From contig PXDM01000457.1 in the NCBI GenBank assembly GCA_003565055.1, forward strand, positions 1 through 9,015: a stretch of DNA of 9,015 bases. The letters are read 5' to 3'. The stretch's first letter is position 1. The number at the start of each line of letters is the position of its first letter. Below the pieces are notes generated by a model. It did no database searches and was not told the DNA's origin. It saw nothing but the letters and a program-made list of their open reading frames with translations. Both the position numbers and the translations under genes were made by a program. Origin of the DNA: Paracoccaceae bacterium (GTDB lineage: Bacteria; Pseudomonadota; Alphaproteobacteria; Rhodobacterales; Rhodobacteraceae). Below, piece after piece: positions 6,272 through 9,015 of the stretch.

Positions 6272-7105
6272 TTATCCGCGCCCTCTGGCCCAGCCCTCGC
6301 TGCGCGCAGGCCCGAGGCGCACCAGCACTGCGACTGCGCTGTAGACGCAAAATCCCAGCGGATCAGCGCGCAGGAGCGGCCAGAGCGCGGCAGGGGCTTT
6401 GGTGTCATTGTCCATCAGCGCGGGGTAGCGCATGCGGATTTCCGCGACGCCCTGATCCTGTCTGCGCCGAACGCGGATCAGCGCGCTCAATCCCTCGACC
6501 AGCGGCCAGCGATATGTCGCACCCACCTGCACACGCTCCTGCGGCGCAAAATTCAGCCGCACGAAGGTGTCGTCTGAAATGATGTCTGGAAATTCCGCCC
6601 AGCGGGCACGGCCTGCGGCGTTCACGGCATAGACGCCGAAGCCCGGAGCGCCCTCGTGCATGAAGGGCACGCGCGCCCAGAGCCGTGCATAGAGCCGGGT
6701 CACGCGGCTCGCGGCAGGTGCGATTTCCGGCGTGCCCGTGGCATAGCGCGCGGGGGCGACATCGAGCGCCTGCGCCAGATCAGCCAGCAGGCGCGGGCTG
6801 ACTGTCACATCAGCATCGAGATAGACGCGGATGCGCCCGATGGCCGTCTCGTCGCCTGCATTGAGTGCCGCCATCTTGCCGCCCTGCGCCAGATCAAGCA
6901 CCTGCAACTGCCAGCCGCGCGGCTCGGCTATCGCCGTGAAGCGCTGCGCGACAGCGGCGGTGGCATCGCGGCAGCCATTGGCGATGACGATGACCTCGAC
7001 CGTGAAGCCCGGCACCGGGTCGGATGCCAGCAGCGCGTTCAGGCAGGCGCCGATATAGCGTTCCTCATTGCTTGCAGGGATCAGGACAGACAGAACCGGG
7101 GTCAC
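6272..7105 (-). CDS. Family 2 glycosyltransferase (GT-A fold)
   Basis: A 277-residue enzyme expected to transfer a sugar from a nucleotide-sugar donor at the cytoplasmic face of the inner membrane. It opens with the GT2 signature LSVLIPASNEERYIGACL (5-22). It continues with IANGCRDAT (41-49), GGKMAALNAG (75-84), the metal- and nucleotide-binding DxD in YLDADV (Asp97, Asp99) and an acceptor-side acidic pair in IISDDTFV (Asp178, Asp179). The segment GFCVYSAVAVLV (251-262) is hydrophobic and may anchor the C-terminus to the membrane. The start is a GTG whose GTGA overlaps the stop of the upstream glycoside-hydrolase-like gene; AGAGG lies 7 nt before it. It is the last gene of a leftward run and converges on the ybbP-like gene with a 71-bp gap in which I see no clear terminator. 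Donor and acceptor sugars cannot be read from sequence; the neighbour suggests a surface or exopolysaccharide. Confidence 0.88.
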   Translation of the reverse strand: MTPVLSVLIPASNEERYIGACLNALLASDPVPGFTVEVIVIANGCRDATAAVAQRFTAIAEPRGWQLQVLDLAQGGKMAALNAGDETAIGRIRVYLDADVTVSPRLLADLAQALDVAPARYATGTPEIAPAASRVTRLYARLWARVPFMHEGAPGFGVYAVNAAGRARWAEFPDIISDDTFVRLNFAPQERVQVGATYRWPLVEGLSALIRVRRRQDQGVAEIRMRYPALMDNDTKAPAALWPLLRADPLGFCVYSAVAVLVRLGPARSEGWARGRG

Positions 7106-8817
7106 GGGCGCACCTCTGACGGGTCAAAACCGACCAGCGCATTCCAGCGCGGGTTATCATCTTCGAGATGGCGCAGCACCCCGAAACTGCCCCAGCGATC
7201 AGCGCGGCGAATGTCGGAATAATGTACGAATTTGCCCCCGCCGCCAGAAAACCAGCCCTCAAGAAGTTGAGAATAGAGACGCCCCATGCCCTCCGAGTAG
7301 TTCATATGCACGAAGAGATCGGCAAGCTCCGCATCCTCCATCACCGGGCCGATGCCCACCAGATGGGTGCCAGCCTCATAGGCGACCAGATCGAGCCCCC
7401 AGCGGTCGGCCACGTCGCGGTGATAGGGCAGGGTGTCGTCCAGAAAATGGCGCACCGTGTCGCGCGGATCGCCACTATGGCGCCCATCGAGAAGCTCTTC
7501 CGTGAGTTTCTGCTCTAGCCGTGCGTGGCTGCCCTCGCGGATGGCGCGGGCGCGTGCGTCGCCGCTCAGGCCAGGCGCTTCGGCGTCGCGGCGGGCCTCC
7601 GCGCGGGCGTCAGAGAGCCAGTCGCGCAGCTGCGGGGCCTTCTCTTCGCTGCCCAGAAGCCCGCTGAAATAGCCCGTGATCGCATAGGCATCAAACAGCG
7701 TCGGCGGGGCAGGGTTGTCGGGGTCTTCAGCCTGCCAGTGGCGGGCCTCCAACTGCTCTTCCAGGCCCAGCCACCCGGTCTGCGTCGCCAGAACCCGGCG
7801 CAGGCGGTGTTCCTGCCCCGCGAACACCCGGTCGAAAATCTGCACCATTTCGGCGGCGCGCATTGCGTTCCATTCCTGCCAGAGATCGCGATTGCCCCAG
7901 CGCGCCTCGGCCTGTTCGGCGGCATGGAGGGCTTGCGGGAAGCCCCAGTTCCAGGTCTCGTTCGAGAATTCGATCCACGCAGTCAGGTCGGGGTCGAGCT
8001 GGTCGCGGATCATCTCCGCCTTGGCCGCGATGAACGCGTCATCGGCCAGATGCGGGATGTTGAACCAGCCATCCGCGCCCATCTCATTGGCCGTGTGGAT
8101 CAGAATCTCGACAGGCACGCCGCGCGGGGTCCAGGTGTAATCCTCCGGGCGCGGGCGGTCGTCCCAATGGCGCAGATCGGTGGCGTTGGTGTTCTGCCAA
8201 CCCATGAAGCGCAGAAGCGCCATGCCATCCATGCGCGCGCGCCAGTCGGGGTTGAGGATCTCGCCCGCTGCATGGGCGGCCAGATGGTCCTGATGCACGA
8301 TTTCAATATTGCGGATCGGGTCATCGGGGTCGGTGCCGCGGATGATAATCTCGACCCCGCCGGGGCCGGGGGTGGTGCTGAACCACAGCTCCCGCAGCCC
8401 GCGACGGCGCACGCCACCGACACGCCCGCTGATCTCCAGCTGCCCCTGTCCCTCATGCGTCAGGCGATAATTCCCGGCCACGCCGCCTGTATCCTCGGCC
8501 AGATCGACGAGGATCAGCGTGGCGATGCCGCTGAGATCCTCGGGCACAAAGCGCGGCCAGCCCTGATCGTCCAGCGCACCTGCGGCGATCAGATCCAACT
8601 CGGTCCAGCCGCCCCATTGGCCATGCAGATGGCCAGTCCAGGCGCGGGCGGTTTTCATCACGTCAATGAAGGGGCGCTGGGGCTGGTAGTCGCGCAATTC
8701 GGTCATGTTCATGCCCAGCCACGGCTCCGTGCCCGCCGCACGGGGCGAGGCGAGCGGCTCGGCCTGCGCGCCCAGCGGCAGGGCGAGGGTCAGGGCGAGA
8801 ACCAGAGCGCGGATCAT
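7102..8817 (-). CDS. Exported glycoside-hydrolase-like protein, probably an unclassified clan-A-type TIM barrel
   Basis: A 571-residue protein with a clear Sec signal peptide (MIRALVLALTLALPLGAQA, cleavage before EPLA at about residue 20), so periplasmic or secreted. An N-terminal part (about 30-200) contains WLGMNM and a beta-rich stretch (about 100-180) that may be an accessory domain. The region about 200-550 looks like a TIM barrel. Its WIEFSNETWNWGF segment (281-293) has the Asn-Glu pair (N286-E287) typical of the acid/base site on strand 4 of clan-A glycoside hydrolases, and LDLVAYEAGTH (475-485) offers Glu481 as the nucleophile on strand 7. I cannot place it in a named GH family, and substrate is unknown. 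ATG 8817 is chosen for the signal peptide; an upstream in-frame ATG at 8859 would place 14 polar residues before it. It overlaps the stop of the upstream gene (ATGA) and the start of the glycosyltransferase (GTGA), so the three genes are probably cotranslated. Enzyme activity is inference. Confidence 0.7.
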   Translation of the reverse strand: MIRALVLALTLALPLGAQAEPLASPRAAGTEPWLGMNMTELRDYQPQRPFIDVMKTARAWTGHLHGQWGGWTELDLIAAGALDDQGWPRFVPEDLSGIATLILVDLAEDTGGVAGNYRLTHEGQGQLEISGRVGGVRRRGLRELWFSTTPGPGGVEIIIRGTDPDDPIRNIEIVHQDHLAAHAAGEILNPDWRARMDGMALLRFMGWQNTNATDLRHWDDRPRPEDYTWTPRGVPVEILIHTANEMGADGWFNIPHLADDAFIAAKAEMIRDQLDPDLTAWIEFSNETWNWGFPQALHAAEQAEARWGNRDLWQEWNAMRAAEMVQIFDRVFAGQEHRLRRVLATQTGWLGLEEQLEARHWQAEDPDNPAPPTLFDAYAITGYFSGLLGSEEKAPQLRDWLSDARAEARRDAEAPGLSGDARARAIREGSHARLEQKLTEELLDGRHSGDPRDTVRHFLDDTLPYHRDVADRWGLDLVAYEAGTHLVGIGPVMEDAELADLFVHMNYSEGMGRLYSQLLEGWFSGGGGKFVHYSDIRRADRWGSFGVLRHLEDDNPRWNALVGFDPSEVRP

Positions 8818-9015
8818 GGCGCGATCCCGGTCTGCGGCAGGCTGCGGGTCACATCCCACACGACCTGCTGCATCAGTGCCGCGACCTCTGGCGCGGGCGC
8901 ATCGGCCGCGCTGCCATCGGCGCGGGTGAGTTGATAGGGCAGGCCGCGCGGGTCGATCTGGTAGAGCGTCGCGACATGGGTGAGCGCCACGAGATAGGCA
9001 CCCAGATCATTGGGA
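8814..9015 (-). CDS. C-terminal part of an unrecognised protein (enters from the right edge)
   Basis: An open frame enters from the right edge and gives 66 residues ending ...VWDVTRSLPQTGIAP before a TGA at 8816-8814. The visible part includes LGAYLVALTHVATLYQIDPRGLPYQL and an Ala/Pro/Asp-rich linker (about ADGSAADAPAPE). The stop overlaps the start of the glycoside-hydrolase-like gene in an ATGA junction, which supports this frame as real and as the upstream member of the same operon. I do not recognise a family. Its codon use resembles its neighbours, and the composition could fit an exported or periplasmic protein, but the N-terminus is outside the window. Confidence 0.7.
   Translation of the reverse strand, partial: PNDLGAYLVALTHVATLYQIDPRGLPYQLTRADGSAADAPAPEVAALMQQVVWDVTRSLPQTGIAP

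Noticed and set aside
5322..6350. Long minus-strand open frame (342 codons) opposite the permease
   Set aside because: The His/Arg/Ala-rich translation has no domain features, while the plus-strand permease has ten hydrophobic helices and duplicated FtsX motifs.
7525..8934. Long open frame (469 codons) on the plus strand opposite the glycoside-hydrolase-like gene
   Set aside because: It is antisense to a gene with a signal peptide, catalytic-type motifs and operon overlaps. Its translation is low-complexity and Arg/Gly/Ala-rich with no recognisable motif, as expected for a GC-rich shadow frame.

Overview
The window is GC-rich (roughly two thirds G+C by eye) chromosomal DNA with tightly packed genes. 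Protein style (MetK, an arylesterase/TesA homologue, a YbbA/YbbP-type ABC pair), strong codon bias towards GC-ending codons and gene order suggest an alphaproteobacterium, most likely a member of the Rhodobacterales/Roseobacter group. That assignment is inference from gene style; no rRNA or other marker is present. I see no insertion sequences, tRNAs, CRISPR arrays or phage structural genes.

Layout from left to right. (1) The first 61 codons of an unrecognised exported protein run leftwards off the window edge (183 to 1). (2) A 175-bp divergent intergenic region follows; it holds two perfect dyads and an AT-rich, promoter-like island. (3) A rightward gene encodes a small secreted muramidase-like protein resembling the phage lambda R lysozyme family. 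(4) It converges, with a 7-bp gap, on leftward metK (S-adenosylmethionine synthetase). The metK leader contains a strong hairpin that could trade partners with the weak ribosome binding site. (5) Further upstream on the same strand is a periplasmic SGNH esterase (TesA-like). (6) Divergent from it by only 46 bp is a translationally coupled pair: an ABC ATPase and a 10-helix FtsX-type permease, the YbbA/YbbP pair. (7) From the right edge, three leftward genes end at 6272, joined by 4-bp stop/start overlaps: the C-terminus of an unrecognised protein, an exported protein that looks like an unclassified clan-A-type glycoside hydrolase, and a family 2 glycosyltransferase.

How the genes work together. 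TesA, YbbA and YbbP are a recurrent trio: a periplasmic lipid esterase next to an FtsX-type ABC system that probably uses ATP hydrolysis to move substrate or force across the inner membrane. The right-hand cluster pairs a predicted glycan-cleaving enzyme with a glycan-building enzyme and is best read as part of a surface or exopolysaccharide locus continuing beyond the window. metK is housekeeping. The left-hand divergent pair (exported unknown and muramidase-like protein) may be coregulated from the shared intergenic region.

Most of the window is ordinary. The parts most worth a second look are the unassigned glycoside-hydrolase-like protein with its glycosyltransferase partner, the metK leader, and the dyad-rich intergenic region at 184-358.
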